Source: Clostridium cavendishii DSM 21758
Lineage (GTDB): Bacteria > Bacillota > Clostridia > Clostridiales > Clostridiaceae
Direction: 5' to 3'
Assembly: GCF_900141845.1 (NCBI RefSeq)
Contig: NZ_FQZB01000004.1
Span: 62,001 to 126,000, forward strand
Length of the DNA: 64,000 nt
In this document: positions 1 through 9,113 of the stretch, piece by piece
Position numbering within the stretch: position 1 is the stretch's first letter
Layout of the letters: each line of letters begins with the position of its first letter
Notes under the pieces: generated by a model
The model's input: only the letters and a program-made list of their open reading frames with translations
The model's database searches: none
Told to the model about the DNA's origin: nothing
Program-made: the position numbers and the translations under genes

Positions 1-120
1 ATTTACAAGCGCTGAAAACAGATGAATTACATCCACTTGCTGATGATTATATTTTACAGCAGTTAATTGTGCCTCATTTAGACTTTGTTGCACTCTCAAT
101 GTCATTTTTTCAATATTCAT
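1..120 (-). CDS. clpB: ClpB disaggregase, N-terminal fragment (runs off window)
   Basis: Reading the minus strand from the ATG at 120 gives the start of the ClpB N-terminal (Clp-N) domain, MNIEKMTLRVQQSLNEAQ, continuing in frame to base 1. ClpB is the cytoplasmic AAA+ chaperone that rescues aggregated proteins together with DnaK. Only about 40 residues are visible. A strong ribosome site (AAAGGAAAGGATGAG) lies just upstream. The promoter region carries a CtsR heat-shock box (separate entry). The assignment rests on the characteristic opening of ClpB; ClpC starts differently. Confidence 0.85.
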   Translation of the reverse strand, partial: MNIEKMTLRVQQSLNEAQLTAVKYNHQQVDVIHLFSALVN

Positions 121-181
121 AACTCATCTCATCCTTTCCTTTAAGTTTTTACAGACCTTAATATTTTTCTCTATATTTAAT

Positions 182-211
182 ATAATAATACAAAGGTCAA
201 AGAAAGTCAAA
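182..211 (-). promoter_or_regulatory. clpB promoter with CtsR operator
   Basis: GGTCAAA (195-201), three bases, then AGTCAAA (205-211) form the direct heptad repeat recognised by CtsR, the Firmicute class III heat-shock repressor. On the minus strand the same bases contain a -35 TTGACT (205-210), 17 bases from a -10 TATTAT (182-187). The operator therefore covers the -35 and spacer of a promoter pointing at clpB. Confidence 0.8.
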
Positions 212-308
212 GTCTATTTTTTATATATGTATTTTTTCTCAATATTGTAATATATTTTTTACTGTTTTATAATTAGTCTAATACTATAAAAGAAAGGATT
301 TTCAACTT

Positions 309-1010
309 ATGAAAGACAAAATTTTACTTATAGAAGATGATTATTCAATTTCCGATGCATTATCATTTGCTCTTAGGAAAGAAGGCTTTATAACTCGTCA
401 ATGTTTTAATGGACAAGATGGAATAGACATATTTCAAACCTTTGCTCCTGACCTTGTTATATTAGATATTATGCTACCTGATATGAATGGCTTTGATGTT
501 TGTAGAAAGATAAATTATAATAATACCCCTATAATTATGCTTACTGCTAGAAATGATATAGTTGATAAAATATTAGGCTTAGAGCTTGGAGCTGATGATT
601 ATATAACTAAGCCTTTTGATATTAGAGAGGTCATAACTAGAATAAAAGTAGCACTTAGAAGAGTTTCTAATTATAGTACTACTATTCAAAAACAGGAGGA
701 GACCCCCTTTATCAAATTAAATTCGTCTATTAAGTTATTTAAGAAACAACGTAAGGTTATTTTTAATGAAGAAGAGGTCAAACTTAAACCAAGAGAATTT
801 GAGCTCTTACTATTCCTATCTCAAAATAGAGAAATAGTATTTAATAGAGAAACCCTATTAGATAAAGTATGGGGAATGGATTATGATGGCGACTCTAGAA
901 CTGTAGATATTCATATAAGAAGACTTAGAAGTAAACTTATGGATGATAATACTTTAATAGAAACTATTTTTGGAGTAGGATATAAAATGAGAGGATATGA
1001 TGAAAAATAA
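309..1010 (+). CDS. OmpR/PhoB-family response regulator
   Basis: This 233-residue cytoplasmic DNA-binding response regulator has a receiver domain at about 1-120 with the acidic pair ED at 9-10, phospho-acceptor D53 in ILDIMLPD and the conserved Lys in TKPFD. A winged-helix Trans_reg_C domain follows (about 135-230; R-TVDIHIRRLR and the ending GVGYKM are typical). It overlaps the next gene by 14 bases and so forms an operon with its kinase. The inputs and targets are not visible; the nearest downstream genes are a lipoprotein and a VanW protein, which would fit an envelope-stress role, but this is inference. Confidence 0.93.
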   Translation: MKDKILLIEDDYSISDALSFALRKEGFITRQCFNGQDGIDIFQTFAPDLVILDIMLPDMNGFDVCRKINYNNTPIIMLTARNDIVDKILGLELGADDYITKPFDIREVITRIKVALRRVSNYSTTIQKQEETPFIKLNSSIKLFKKQRKVIFNEEEVKLKPREFELLLFLSQNREIVFNRETLLDKVWGMDYDGDSRTVDIHIRRLRSKLMDDNTLIETIFGVGYKMRGYDEK

Positions 1011-2463
1011 ATTATTTAAAAGCAGCTTAAAGAAAAAGTTTATTTTTGGTATATTTATAATTTTCTTTTCATCTTCTGTATTTCTTAATTACAAGATAAG
1101 AACTACTTTTGAAGAAAATAACAATAAAAAAATTGAAGATTCCATGTTATCAATAATGAATAACTCTAGAGAATTTATACGTAATCAACTTACTCTTGAA
1201 AATAAACCACTAAATAAAACTTCATTTGAAGAGTCTTCATACAATATAGCAGTTAAATTAAGTTTATTAAATAACTGCTATGTTTCAATGAGTGATACTA
1301 ATGGAAACTTAATAGAGGCAATTAATCCTACCTTAGATAATAAATATGTTTCTTATAAAAAAGATATTTTAGAAGCTGTAAATAATAAATCCTTTTATTA
1401 CTTAGAAGATTATTCAACCAAAACTATATTACATTTTTCTTATCCTATATATTTTGATAATAATTTTTTAGGTATTGCTTCATTTAAACTTGATTATACG
1501 GATTTCTTCAAATCTAATAATGATTTTATTAGAAATATTACTATAATTCAAATAATAACATTATTAATAGCCTTTTTATTTACTTACTACCTTATTACAA
1601 AAATAACTCGACCTTTAAATAAACTCACTTCATCAGTTGAGAATATAACAAATGGTTTTTATGATAATGAAATTATAATTAATAGTAATGATGAAATCGG
1701 TATACTTGCTAAAAAATTTAACACTATGTCTCAGGAAATAAAAAATTATATAGATAAGCTTCAAAAAGAAAAAAATAAAATAGTTAAATTAGAAGCTACC
1801 AGAAGAGATTTTTTTAACAATGTTACCCATGAATTGAAAACACCTCTAACTGGCATTTCAGCCTACGCTCAACTATTAAGTGAAGGCGATTTAAATGATG
1901 AAGAATTTCAAAAAAGGGCTTCAAATAGAATTTTAGAAGAAAGCAATAGACTTCATAAGTTGGTTATTGAACTTTTAGAAACATCAAAGGGAAACTCTAG
2001 AATAGATGAAGATTTTGAAATAACTAATACCAAACTACTCATTGAAGATATTTGTTTTGATTTGAGCTTAAGCCTGAACAAACATAATCTTAAACTTGTA
2101 TCCTCCTTAGAAAATTTAGAATTAAAATGTCTTAAAAACAAAATAAAAGAACTTGTTATTAATCTATTGGACAACGCTATTAAATATAGCATTCCTAACA
2201 CATCAATTTACATCAATAACTATTTACAGGATAATTTTTGGTGTTTAGAAATAATAAATTCTAATGAAAAAATTTCAGAAAACATATTAGAAAATCTCCT
2301 AGAACCTTTTATTAGAGGAAACTCAAAATCAAAAAAAGGTAGTTTAGGTCTTGGACTATATATATGTAAAACTATAGTTGAAGAACATGAGGGAAGTATA
2401 ACTTTAAGTTCTGATACAACTTTTAATGTTATGATAAAAATTCCATTTTCGGAAACAACTTAG
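997..2463 (+). CDS. Membrane sensor histidine kinase
   Basis: This 488-residue partner of the preceding regulator has a transmembrane segment at about 14-31, an extracellular sensor loop of about 150 residues, and a second membrane segment at about 181-200. It then has a HAMP linker (about 202-255), a HisKA domain with H278 in the H-box THELKTPL, and a HATPase domain (N-box NLLDNAIKYS, G-box GSLGLGLYICK). The start overlaps the end of the regulator gene, which indicates translational coupling; ATG at 997 or 1000 is possible. The signal sensed is unknown. Confidence 0.93.
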   Translation: MMKNKLFKSSLKKKFIFGIFIIFFSSSVFLNYKIRTTFEENNNKKIEDSMLSIMNNSREFIRNQLTLENKPLNKTSFEESSYNIAVKLSLLNNCYVSMSDTNGNLIEAINPTLDNKYVSYKKDILEAVNNKSFYYLEDYSTKTILHFSYPIYFDNNFLGIASFKLDYTDFFKSNNDFIRNITIIQIITLLIAFLFTYYLITKITRPLNKLTSSVENITNGFYDNEIIINSNDEIGILAKKFNTMSQEIKNYIDKLQKEKNKIVKLEATRRDFFNNVTHELKTPLTGISAYAQLLSEGDLNDEEFQKRASNRILEESNRLHKLVIELLETSKGNSRIDEDFEITNTKLLIEDICFDLSLSLNKHNLKLVSSLENLELKCLKNKIKELVINLLDNAIKYSIPNTSIYINNYLQDNFWCLEIINSNEKISENILENLLEPFIRGNSKSKKGSLGLGLYICKTIVEEHEGSITLSSDTTFNVMIKIPFSETT

Positions 2464-2490
2464 AAATAACTTTATTATCATTAGAAATGC

Positions 2491-2530
2491 TCTCCTTATA
2501 TTATAAAATATATAAGGAGATTCTACCTTT
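2491..2530 (+). terminator. Hairpin terminator after the two-component operon
   Basis: TCTCCTTATA (2491-2500) is a perfect complement of TATAAGGAGA (2511-2520), followed by a weak T-rich tail. Confidence 0.6.
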
Positions 2531-2668
2531 ATGGAAAAAAATTATTAGTTGTTTTAAAATTATAAATATTTATAGTTTCAAGTTTTATATCTTGTTATTC
2601 TAACGCAAAAACCCCCAATATAAGTCTGTTAAAATAAAGCAACTTGTTCTTAAAGCGAGGTACGTAAA

Positions 2669-3961
2669 ATGAAAAATATTAAACTTTCCATTATTTTTTT
2701 GATTATATTATCCCTATTATTTGTATCATGTTCGCCTAATAAAAATAAAACCAATGCAATTAACACTCCTTCTACTAATGTAACTTCAAAGCAAGAAGAT
2801 AAATCTTCTAAAAAAGGAACTATTTCAAAAGGGACTACATTAATTAATAATACTCAAGAAGCAAGCAAAAAATTTGATGGTAATCAACTTAAAATTTATA
2901 ATGGTGAACAAGTTAAACTTAATAACTATAGGCTTTTAGATTGGTTTGATGATGATAATATTTTATTAATTACTTATAATAGTGATGATTTGTACCTTTA
3001 TAATACAAAAACTAAAAAAACAAGCGATTTACAATTGAATATTCCTGGTAAAATATCCGAAGGTAGTTATTCTAATGGTAAACTATTAACAGCTAGTTTT
3101 AATTGCGAAAAAGATTCTTTAAAGCCTAAAGCTTCCTACTACGAATTTGACCTATATACTAAAAAAAGTCGCCTTATATTTGAAAATAATATGTATGGCA
3201 ATATACAGTATATAGACGATAACCAGAAATATATACTAATTCAATATTATGATCTTAAAGCCGGTAATGGAAATGGTTTTGAAAATACAAATTTCGTATC
3301 TCATATAATAGATAGAGATACAGGAAAATCTATCTCTATTGATGAAGAAACTTTATATAAAGACATAGACAGATATCCTTACGAAAAAATCGGTATGGCA
3401 ATAGTATATTCACATATAAATAATAAATTTTATGGTGCTTTAAAAAATAAAATATATACTTTTACTTTTGACGATCCAGCTCCAAAAATTATAAAAGATA
3501 CCGGTAATCTAGATATAGTTTCCTCTAATTTTCACTTATTAAATAAAGACTCAGGATTATTATTTGAAACTATAAAAAATAATTCTGAAGAAACTGAAGC
3601 TTATATATACAATTTTTCATCTAATGAACTCACTGAATTTTTAGATTATTCAGTCAAATCATCTACTTTAATGAAATTGGATGCTTATGCGTATAATAAG
3701 ACAAAAAATAAGCTATTTACTCAATTCATTGATAACAAAACTTCAGTTCTCCATCCAATTATAGGTGAAGTATCTAGAAATAAATTAATAATAAAATCTA
3801 AAATCTCTACTACTGAAGAAATCAAAAATAATGATAATAATAACTTTTCTGCTCTTTGGAATAAAAGCGGAACAAAATTATTGTTAACTTGTTACTATGT
3901 GAAAGAAAATAAATATTCTATTGAAGATAATCGAATTCAAAGAATAATAAATATTGAATAA
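2669..3961 (+). CDS. Lipoprotein with propeller-like repeats, function unknown
   Basis: A 430-residue protein with a lipoprotein signal peptide ending in the lipobox FVSC (Cys21), then a Lys/Ser/Thr/Asn-rich linker to about residue 60. The remainder has repeated beta-strand segments of the type 'LYNTKTKKTSDL' and ends 'ALWNKSGTKLLL', resembling the TolB/WD40-like propeller repeats found in sensor domains. No catalytic motif is visible. It is exported and lipid-anchored on the cell surface. It follows the two-component operon but has its own terminator upstream, so it is probably a separate unit. The style resembles the extracellular parts of the giant anti-sigma proteins at 41-46 kb, though I cannot show homology by eye. 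Confidence 0.75.
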   Translation: MKNIKLSIIFLIILSLLFVSCSPNKNKTNAINTPSTNVTSKQEDKSSKKGTISKGTTLINNTQEASKKFDGNQLKIYNGEQVKLNNYRLLDWFDDDNILLITYNSDDLYLYNTKTKKTSDLQLNIPGKISEGSYSNGKLLTASFNCEKDSLKPKASYYEFDLYTKKSRLIFENNMYGNIQYIDDNQKYILIQYYDLKAGNGNGFENTNFVSHIIDRDTGKSISIDEETLYKDIDRYPYEKIGMAIVYSHINNKFYGALKNKIYTFTFDDPAPKIIKDTGNLDIVSSNFHLLNKDSGLLFETIKNNSEETEAYIYNFSSNELTEFLDYSVKSSTLMKLDAYAYNKTKNKLFTQFIDNKTSVLHPIIGEVSRNKLIIKSKISTTEEIKNNDNNNFSALWNKSGTKLLLTCYYVKENKYSIEDNRIQRIINIE

Positions 3962-3968
3962 TAAAACA

Positions 3969-4013
3969 AGCACTTTAGAATATTAAATTAAATTTTGTTC
4001 TAAAGTGCTTTTT
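3969..4013 (+). terminator. Rho-independent terminator after the lipoprotein
   Basis: AGCACTTTAGAA (3969-3980) pairs with TTCTAAAGTGCT (3998-4009), followed by TTTT. Confidence 0.85.
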
Positions 4014-4143
4014 AGAAATATTTTAGAAACATTTTAACTAAATTTAGAAAAACTTTAACATTATACTATATTTAAGGAAATTTGATTTTAAATATTTTTG
4101 AAACTTAAGTTGAAATATTAAGCTTTAAAACAAGGGGGAAAAT

Positions 4144-5427
4144 ATGCATAAAAAGAAGAAAAAAAAAGAAAATTTCAAAAGGAATATTATTAGTATTCTT
4201 ACAATGGTTGTTATATTGAGTACATTTGGGATCTATTCTATTAATGCAAAGAATAATGTTAAACTTTGGAGTAATAAAATATATCCAGAAATAAAAGTTG
4301 AAGGGATTAATTTAACTAATAAATCTGAAGATGAAGCAAAAGACATTTTGAAAAAAGAATTTAGTGATAAAATTTTAAACAAAAAATTAATTGTTAGAGC
4401 TGATAATAAAAATATTGAAATCAAGTATTCTGATTTAGATCCCAAATATGATATAGAAAAAGCTATAAAAGAAGCAATGTCCTTAGGAAAAGATAATAAT
4501 ATATATTTTGGAAATAAAAATATAAAAAAGGGGATAAACACCAATATAAAATTAGATTTTACTTATAATAAAGAAAAACTTAAAGTTTTTGAAGAAAAAT
4601 TAAAATCCACAGTAAATAAGGTAGCTAAAAATGCTACTCTCACAATAAATAATGGTACTCCCCACATTACTGATGGAATAAATGGTAGAAAAATAAATGA
4701 TGAACAGATGTCAAAGATTATTAATGATTCTATTAATGGAGAAATTTCTGAAGAAACCTCTGTGGATATCCCAGTAGAAGAAGAAATTCCAAAAATAAAA
4801 AAAGATGATTTAGCAAAAGTTAATGGTATTATAGGAACTTTCAGCACAGATTTTCCAGCTAACCAACAAGAAGGAAGAAAAAAAAATTTAGAAATTGGCT
4901 CATCTAAACTTAATGGTAAAATAATTGCACCCGATGAAACTTTTAGCTTCAACAATACTGTAGGTGAAAGGACATACAAAAACGGATTTGATTTAGGTGG
5001 CGTATTTAAAGACAACAAATTAGTAGACGAAGTTGGTGGGGGTATATGTCAAGTATCAACAACTTTGTACAGGGCTGTTATGAATGCTGGAATACTTCCA
5101 ACTGAACGCCATAATCATTCATTTGGAACAAGCTATTCAAAATATGGCCTAGATGCTACTGTTTATTTTGGATCATTAGATTATAAGTTTAAAAATACCT
5201 ATAAATCACCAATATATATAGAAAGCTATGTTCAAAATAAAAAAGTTGTTTTCAACATTTATGGAAATGCTTCTGAAAAAGGCAATAAAACTTATGATTT
5301 AGTAGCAGAAGACTGTAAAACCTTATCCAATGGAAAAATTCAAGTAACTTCTTACTTTATAACCAAACAAGATGGTAAAGAAATACTTAAACAAAAAATA
5401 GCTACCGATGTTTACGGTAAACTTTAA
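4144..5427 (+). CDS. VanW family protein with N-terminal peptidoglycan-binding-like domain
   Basis: A 427-residue envelope protein: Lys-rich N-terminus, one membrane segment (about 15-35), and a putative peptidoglycan-binding domain 4 region (the 'IKVEGINLTNKSEDEA' type, about 50-110 and again to 210). A VanW domain follows at about 230-375 with the hallmark GGGICQVSTTLY and the 'NHSFGTSYSKYG' segment. The C-terminal 50 residues resemble a shortened G5-like strand pair. VanW proteins are common in clostridia as cell-wall proteins; despite the name, no vancomycin resistance cluster is present here. Start ATG at 4144 follows AAGGGGGA. The exact biochemical role of the family is unknown. Confidence 0.88.
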   Translation: MHKKKKKKENFKRNIISILTMVVILSTFGIYSINAKNNVKLWSNKIYPEIKVEGINLTNKSEDEAKDILKKEFSDKILNKKLIVRADNKNIEIKYSDLDPKYDIEKAIKEAMSLGKDNNIYFGNKNIKKGINTNIKLDFTYNKEKLKVFEEKLKSTVNKVAKNATLTINNGTPHITDGINGRKINDEQMSKIINDSINGEISEETSVDIPVEEEIPKIKKDDLAKVNGIIGTFSTDFPANQQEGRKKNLEIGSSKLNGKIIAPDETFSFNNTVGERTYKNGFDLGGVFKDNKLVDEVGGGICQVSTTLYRAVMNAGILPTERHNHSFGTSYSKYGLDATVYFGSLDYKFKNTYKSPIYIESYVQNKKVVFNIYGNASEKGNKTYDLVAEDCKTLSNGKIQVTSYFITKQDGKEILKQKIATDVYGKL

Positions 5428-5517
5428 CAATATTTAAATTTGATACTTTTAAACTATTTTCTAAATATTCTATTTAAACTTTTTTATTACACAGATAAAA
5501 TATAAAAGGTGCTAATT

Positions 5518-5745
5518 ATGAAATGGAAAAAACTAATCATAGTAATTTTAATTCAAATCATTTCTTTTAGTGGTTGTTCTTCAAAACTTAACAGAACTTC
5601 TACTAATAACTCAAACTCAAAAAATAAAGTAATAAGCTCAAGTAAAAAATCACCCCCACTTTACTTCTATAAAAATAAGTACTTAAGAACTATTTCCAAT
5701 TACAAAAGACTTATTAACTATTCCTTATCATCCTATGAGCTATAA
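5518..5745 (+). CDS. Small predicted lipoprotein
   Basis: A 75-residue protein with a hydrophobic signal peptide and lipobox-like SFSGC, followed by a Ser/Asn/Lys-rich tail without recognisable domain. The ATG at 5518 is preferred because AAAAGGTG (5504-5511) is a ribosome site for it; an upstream in-frame GTG would overlap that site. It lies 90 bases after the VanW gene without an obvious terminator between them. It could be the shortened remnant of a longer lipoprotein. Confidence 0.55.
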   Translation: MKWKKLIIVILIQIISFSGCSSKLNRTSTNNSNSKNKVISSSKKSPPLYFYKNKYLRTISNYKRLINYSLSSYEL

Positions 5746-5777
5746 TTAATAAGTGATAATATACTCTCTTGTTATGT

Positions 5778-5815
5778 AAAAAGCCAATAAGCTTAGCTTA
5801 TCGGCCTTTTCTTTT
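5778..5815. terminator. Bidirectional terminator between convergent genes
   Basis: GCCAATAAGC (5783-5792) and GCTTATCGGC (5796-5805) form a stem with one mismatch, flanked by AAAAA on the left and TTTT on the right. It can serve both the lipoprotein (+) and the flotillin (-). Confidence 0.8.
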
Positions 5816-5816
5816 A

Positions 5817-7301
5817 TTATTTACTATCTACTTTTTCTGTTTTATCTTCAACTGGTGCTTTTTTGTTTAAAAAATCTAATATATTAACTCCTGTTAAAGC
5901 TTCAACTGTATCTGGTAGTTGTGATATTATATCTCCAACATACCCTGTTACCTTAGCAGCACCTTTATTTCCTTCTGAGCCTGACCCATTGTCAACAATA
6001 ACAATCTTTTCAGTCTTGGATAAAGGTTCGGAAATAGCTTTAGCAATCTCAGGTAATTTTTCAACGACCATTTGAGCCATAGCAGCCTCATTGTATTGTT
6101 TAAATGCTTCTGCCTTTTTCATCATAGCTTCTGCTTCTGCTTTACCTTTTTCTCTTATAATATCAACCTCTGCCATACCTTGAAGCCTTAATGCATCGGC
6201 TTTAGCTTTTCCTTCTAATTCTATCGCCCTAGATCTTGCCTCTGCATCTGCAATCTCCTTATACTTTACAGAGTCTGCTACTTGTACTTGTCTGAATTTA
6301 TCTGCTTCTGCTTGTTTTCTAACTGTAGCTTCAAGTTCTCTTTCTTTTCTTAATGCTTCTTTTTCAGCAAGTTCTATTTCTCTTTCTTTTTTAGTAATTT
6401 CGACTTGTACTGATGCTTCAGCAAGTTCTCTTTCTTTTTGCTTTTTAGTTATTTCTACTTGAATTTCAGTCTCTGAAACTTCTCTTTTAGATTTATTTGC
6501 TTCTATTTGATATGCAAGATCAGCTACAGCCTTTGCTTGTTCTTGTTCTTTTCTATAAGCTTGAACCTTTAACTCTTTAAGTTTGTTTGATTCTGCTATT
6601 TGAGTCTCTGATAAAAGTTTAGCAGCCTCTCCAAGTCTTATTGCTTCTGCAGTTTTGATTTTAGTTTCTTTTGCAGCATCTGCTTCTGCTATTTGAGCAT
6701 CTCTCTTAACAGCTGCTATTCTTGGCTTTCCTAATGCTTCTAGATATCCATTTCTATCTGATATATCTTTAATGGTAAGAACTTTTAATTCAAGTCCCAT
6801 CTGAGCAAGTCCAATAGCTGCGTTCTCTTGTACATGAGACGCAAATGTTTCCCTATCTTTATATATTTCTTCTACTGTCATCTTAGAAACAATTTCTCTA
6901 AGTTTTCCTTCTAATACATTCTTTGTAGTATGTTCTATAACTTGTAATGTATGCTCTAATCCCCTTGATGTATTAAACTGCTCTGCTGCTGATAATATTG
7001 AATCTGTATCTGATTTAACCTTAACTACAGCTACACCATCAGCTGTAATACCAACTCCTTGACCAGTTAATGCTCCTTCTATTCTAATTTCAATCTGCAT
7101 ATTCTCGAGTGATATTTTATCTGTTCTTTCTAATAGTGGTATTACAAGTCCTCCACCACCTGTTATAACTCTCTTCTTAAGCCCTGTTACTACTAACGCC
7201 TTATCTTGTGGAACTCTCTTCCACATTGAAAATATTGTTATTATGAGAAGTATAATAACTCCTACAATAATTAGTGGAATAACTAAATCACTTAACTCCA
7301 T
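5817..7301 (-). CDS. Flotillin family (SPFH) membrane scaffold protein
   Basis: A 494-residue protein: an N-terminal membrane segment (about 6-27), an SPFH/band-7 domain starting 'WKRVPQDKALVVTG' (about 28-200), then a very long Ala/Glu/Lys coiled coil (about 200-420) rich in 'KAEAEA/KEREIELAEKE' repeats, and a Gly/Ser linker before the C-terminus. Length and layout match the FloT/YuaG/YqiK type rather than the shorter FloA. Flotillins organise membrane microdomains. The gene lies 18 bases downstream of an NfeD-like gene, the standard partner, so the two form an operon. Strong ribosome site AAAGGGAGAGAG. Confidence 0.93.
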   Translation of the reverse strand: MELSDLVIPLIIVGVIILLIITIFSMWKRVPQDKALVVTGLKKRVITGGGGLVIPLLERTDKISLENMQIEIRIEGALTGQGVGITADGVAVVKVKSDTDSILSAAEQFNTSRGLEHTLQVIEHTTKNVLEGKLREIVSKMTVEEIYKDRETFASHVQENAAIGLAQMGLELKVLTIKDISDRNGYLEALGKPRIAAVKRDAQIAEADAAKETKIKTAEAIRLGEAAKLLSETQIAESNKLKELKVQAYRKEQEQAKAVADLAYQIEANKSKREVSETEIQVEITKKQKERELAEASVQVEITKKEREIELAEKEALRKERELEATVRKQAEADKFRQVQVADSVKYKEIADAEARSRAIELEGKAKADALRLQGMAEVDIIREKGKAEAEAMMKKAEAFKQYNEAAMAQMVVEKLPEIAKAISEPLSKTEKIVIVDNGSGSEGNKGAAKVTGYVGDIISQLPDTVEALTGVNILDFLNKKAPVEDKTEKVDSK

Positions 7302-7319
7302 TTTTCTCTCTCCCTTTAT

Positions 7320-7895
7320 TTATTTATTCTCATTTAAAGGTTCTACATAAAATACATTATCTTCAATTTTAAAAATCAAAACCTCTTCACCTTGATTTAT
7401 CGCAGTATTCTTAACACTTTTAGCCGGCGAATTATTTTTACTACCATTTACCACATAGGCAATAGTCCCAAAACTATTTTTTAATATTGGCGTGATTACA
7501 GTTGCTTTAATTCCTATAAGTTCTTTTTGATATACAGCACTAGTATTTTGAGCTTTATATAATGGTACTACTACTAGTTTATATAATAAAGTTGATACTA
7601 ATAATCCTAAAAATGTGGCAATTATAAAAACTACAATTGCTAAAAATCCATTTTTAGTTAGAACAATACCTGTACCACCAAAAACTGTAAGAAATGAAAC
7701 TACTGTTATTGGCTTTATTGGAAATACTGCAAAAGTTGATGTTCCATGGAAGCTATCTACATGAGTATCTATATGAGTATCCATATGAGAATCCACATGT
7801 GCATCAAAATGAAGTATTCCTGAAACTCCTCCAAGTAAAAATGTTATCACAGTATAAATTACTCCAACCCAAAAGACTATCTCATAAAAACCCAT
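7320..7895 (-). CDS. NfeD-like membrane protein, flotillin partner
   Basis: A 191-residue membrane protein. Membrane segment at about 5-25, then a remarkable outward loop (29-50) of repeated H-x-D units, two more membrane segments (about 60-110), and a C-terminal OB-fold-like beta domain (about 120-190) typical of NfeD/YuaF proteins. It precedes the flotillin gene by 18 bases. The H-x-D loop is encoded by tandem 12-base repeats (7757-7808) and looks able to bind divalent metal; that is inference. Start ATG at 7895 follows AAAGGGGGAGG. Confidence 0.85.
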   Translation of the reverse strand: MGFYEIVFWVGVIYTVITFLLGGVSGILHFDAHVDSHMDTHIDTHVDSFHGTSTFAVFPIKPITVVSFLTVFGGTGIVLTKNGFLAIVVFIIATFLGLLVSTLLYKLVVVPLYKAQNTSAVYQKELIGIKATVITPILKNSFGTIAYVVNGSKNNSPAKSVKNTAINQGEEVLIFKIEDNVFYVEPLNENK

Positions 7896-8031
7896 AAACT
7901 TCCTCCCCCTTTAGTCCACCTAAAATATTTTAAAACTTTCCCCCATCATCTCCTTAAAACTTTTAAAGTTGTATTTAATAACTCTTTAAATGATATAAGT
8001 TATTATACCATATGTAGTAATAACTACAACA

Positions 8032-8055
8032 TTGCTTTTAGATGTTTAAAAGCAA
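8032..8055. repeat. Inverted repeat upstream of the nfeD-flotillin operon
   Basis: TTGCTTTTA (8032-8040) pairs perfectly with TAAAAGCAA (8047-8055). It lies about 140 bases upstream of the NfeD start and is not followed by a T-run, so it may be an operator rather than a terminator. Confidence 0.4.
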
Positions 8056-8147
8056 TTTCTAAGTTATTATGCTTATTTATAAAAATTAAACTCTATTATT
8101 TACTTTTTTCTATTTTTTTCTTTAAATTCCTCTATTTTTAAAAAAAT

Positions 8148-8179
8148 AAAACATAAAAGAAATTTTTTCTCTTATGTTT
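8148..8179 (-). terminator. Terminator after the GIY-YIG gene
   Basis: On the minus strand AAACATAAGAGAA pairs with TTCTTTTATGTTT, followed by TATTTTTTT (plus coordinates 8179 down to about 8141). Confidence 0.75.
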
Positions 8180-8213
8180 ATATTTATTTTCAGTATTCTT
8201 TATTATGCTAATA

Positions 8214-8483
8214 TTAAATATATTCCTTAATCTTTTCACTATCAAACATTTCTATTAATTCTAGCTTTTTTTGTCTTGGTAATTGTTTTATAAAATATTC
8301 TCTTTTTTGAGCCTCTATTTTATCCTCATATTCTTCAAAATATACAAGTTTAACCGGAAGCTTAGCCCTAGTATATTTAGCCCCCTTACCTGCTGAATGT
8401 GCTTTAATACGCTTCTTTAAATCATTTGTCCATCCAGTATATAATGAATTATCTATGCAATTTAACATATATACATAATTCAT
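8214..8483 (-). CDS. GIY-YIG nuclease superfamily protein (UPF0213/YhbQ type)
   Basis: An 89-residue single-domain protein starting NYVYMLNCIDNSLYTGWT, where YVYML and LYTGWT correspond to the GIY and YIG strands. R25 and the Glu in 'EAQKREYFIKQL' fit the family. Length is normal for the small YhbQ/UPF0213 group, whose members bind and nick DNA in vitro in some species. Its ATG shares one base with the stop codon (TAATG) of the upstream membrane protein, so the two are translationally coupled. Confidence 0.92.
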   Translation of the reverse strand: MNYVYMLNCIDNSLYTGWTNDLKKRIKAHSAGKGAKYTRAKLPVKLVYFEEYEDKIEAQKREYFIKQLPRQKKLELIEMFDSEKIKEYI

Positions 8484-8884
8484 TATTTTTTTCTTTTTTC
8501 CTTTTTAAAATTTCTTATAGCATAAACTATAAGTTTTATTACTAGGTATATTCCAAAAAGATATAAAAAACCATTTACTCCTGCTGCAATATCTCCAAAC
8601 TCCATGTTACCTCGTTTAGTTATCTTTTGTTCAAGCTCTATTCCAAAAACAATTACTAACAAAACAGTAAATGTATATATAAAAGAGATAGCTGTTATAC
8701 TATGCTTAGCAAGCTTTTTAAAAACTATTTGAGTTACTGCAAATATTAATATACCTATTATACCTATTATAATAAAATGTAATTGTTTATCTGAAAAATT
8801 ATATGTTCCTGCTCCGAATTTGTCCATTATTTTGTCATGAATATCATTCATGATACTCATCATTTTTTTAATTATTTCTACCAT
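8483..8884 (-). CDS. Small membrane protein with VanZ-like signature
   Basis: A 133-residue protein with three or four membrane segments (about 35-55, 62-85, 105-125). The segments 'SDKQLHFIIIG' and 'ELEQKITKRGNMEFGDIAAGVNG' follow the D-K-x-x-H and E-x-x-Q...R...D...N-G pattern of VanZ-like proteins, but the protein is short and the assignment is tentative. The stop overlaps the start of the GIY-YIG gene. Function unknown. Confidence 0.6.
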   Translation of the reverse strand: MVEIIKKMMSIMNDIHDKIMDKFGAGTYNFSDKQLHFIIIGIIGILIFAVTQIVFKKLAKHSITAISFIYTFTVLLVIVFGIELEQKITKRGNMEFGDIAAGVNGFLYLFGIYLVIKLIVYAIRNFKKEKRKK

Positions 8885-9113
8885 ATCTTTTAATCTCCTT
8901 AGTATATGTATTAACTATATTAATTATCTCACCATAAAGCTTGTTTCTCAACTTAAAAATTCCTTAAATTATGCAAACTTTTTTCAAAAAATATAATTAA
9001 TTTTATATCTTCTAACCCACTATAATTTTATATCTTTTAACTACCTACTTTTAAAATTGTAATTTTATTAATATAATAGAATATATTATTAAAATTTGAA
9101 AGGAGTTCATTTA

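Noticed and set aside
4144..5427. Vancomycin-resistance role for the VanW protein
   Set aside because: No vanR/S/H/A/X genes are nearby, and VanW domains are common in clostridial wall proteins.
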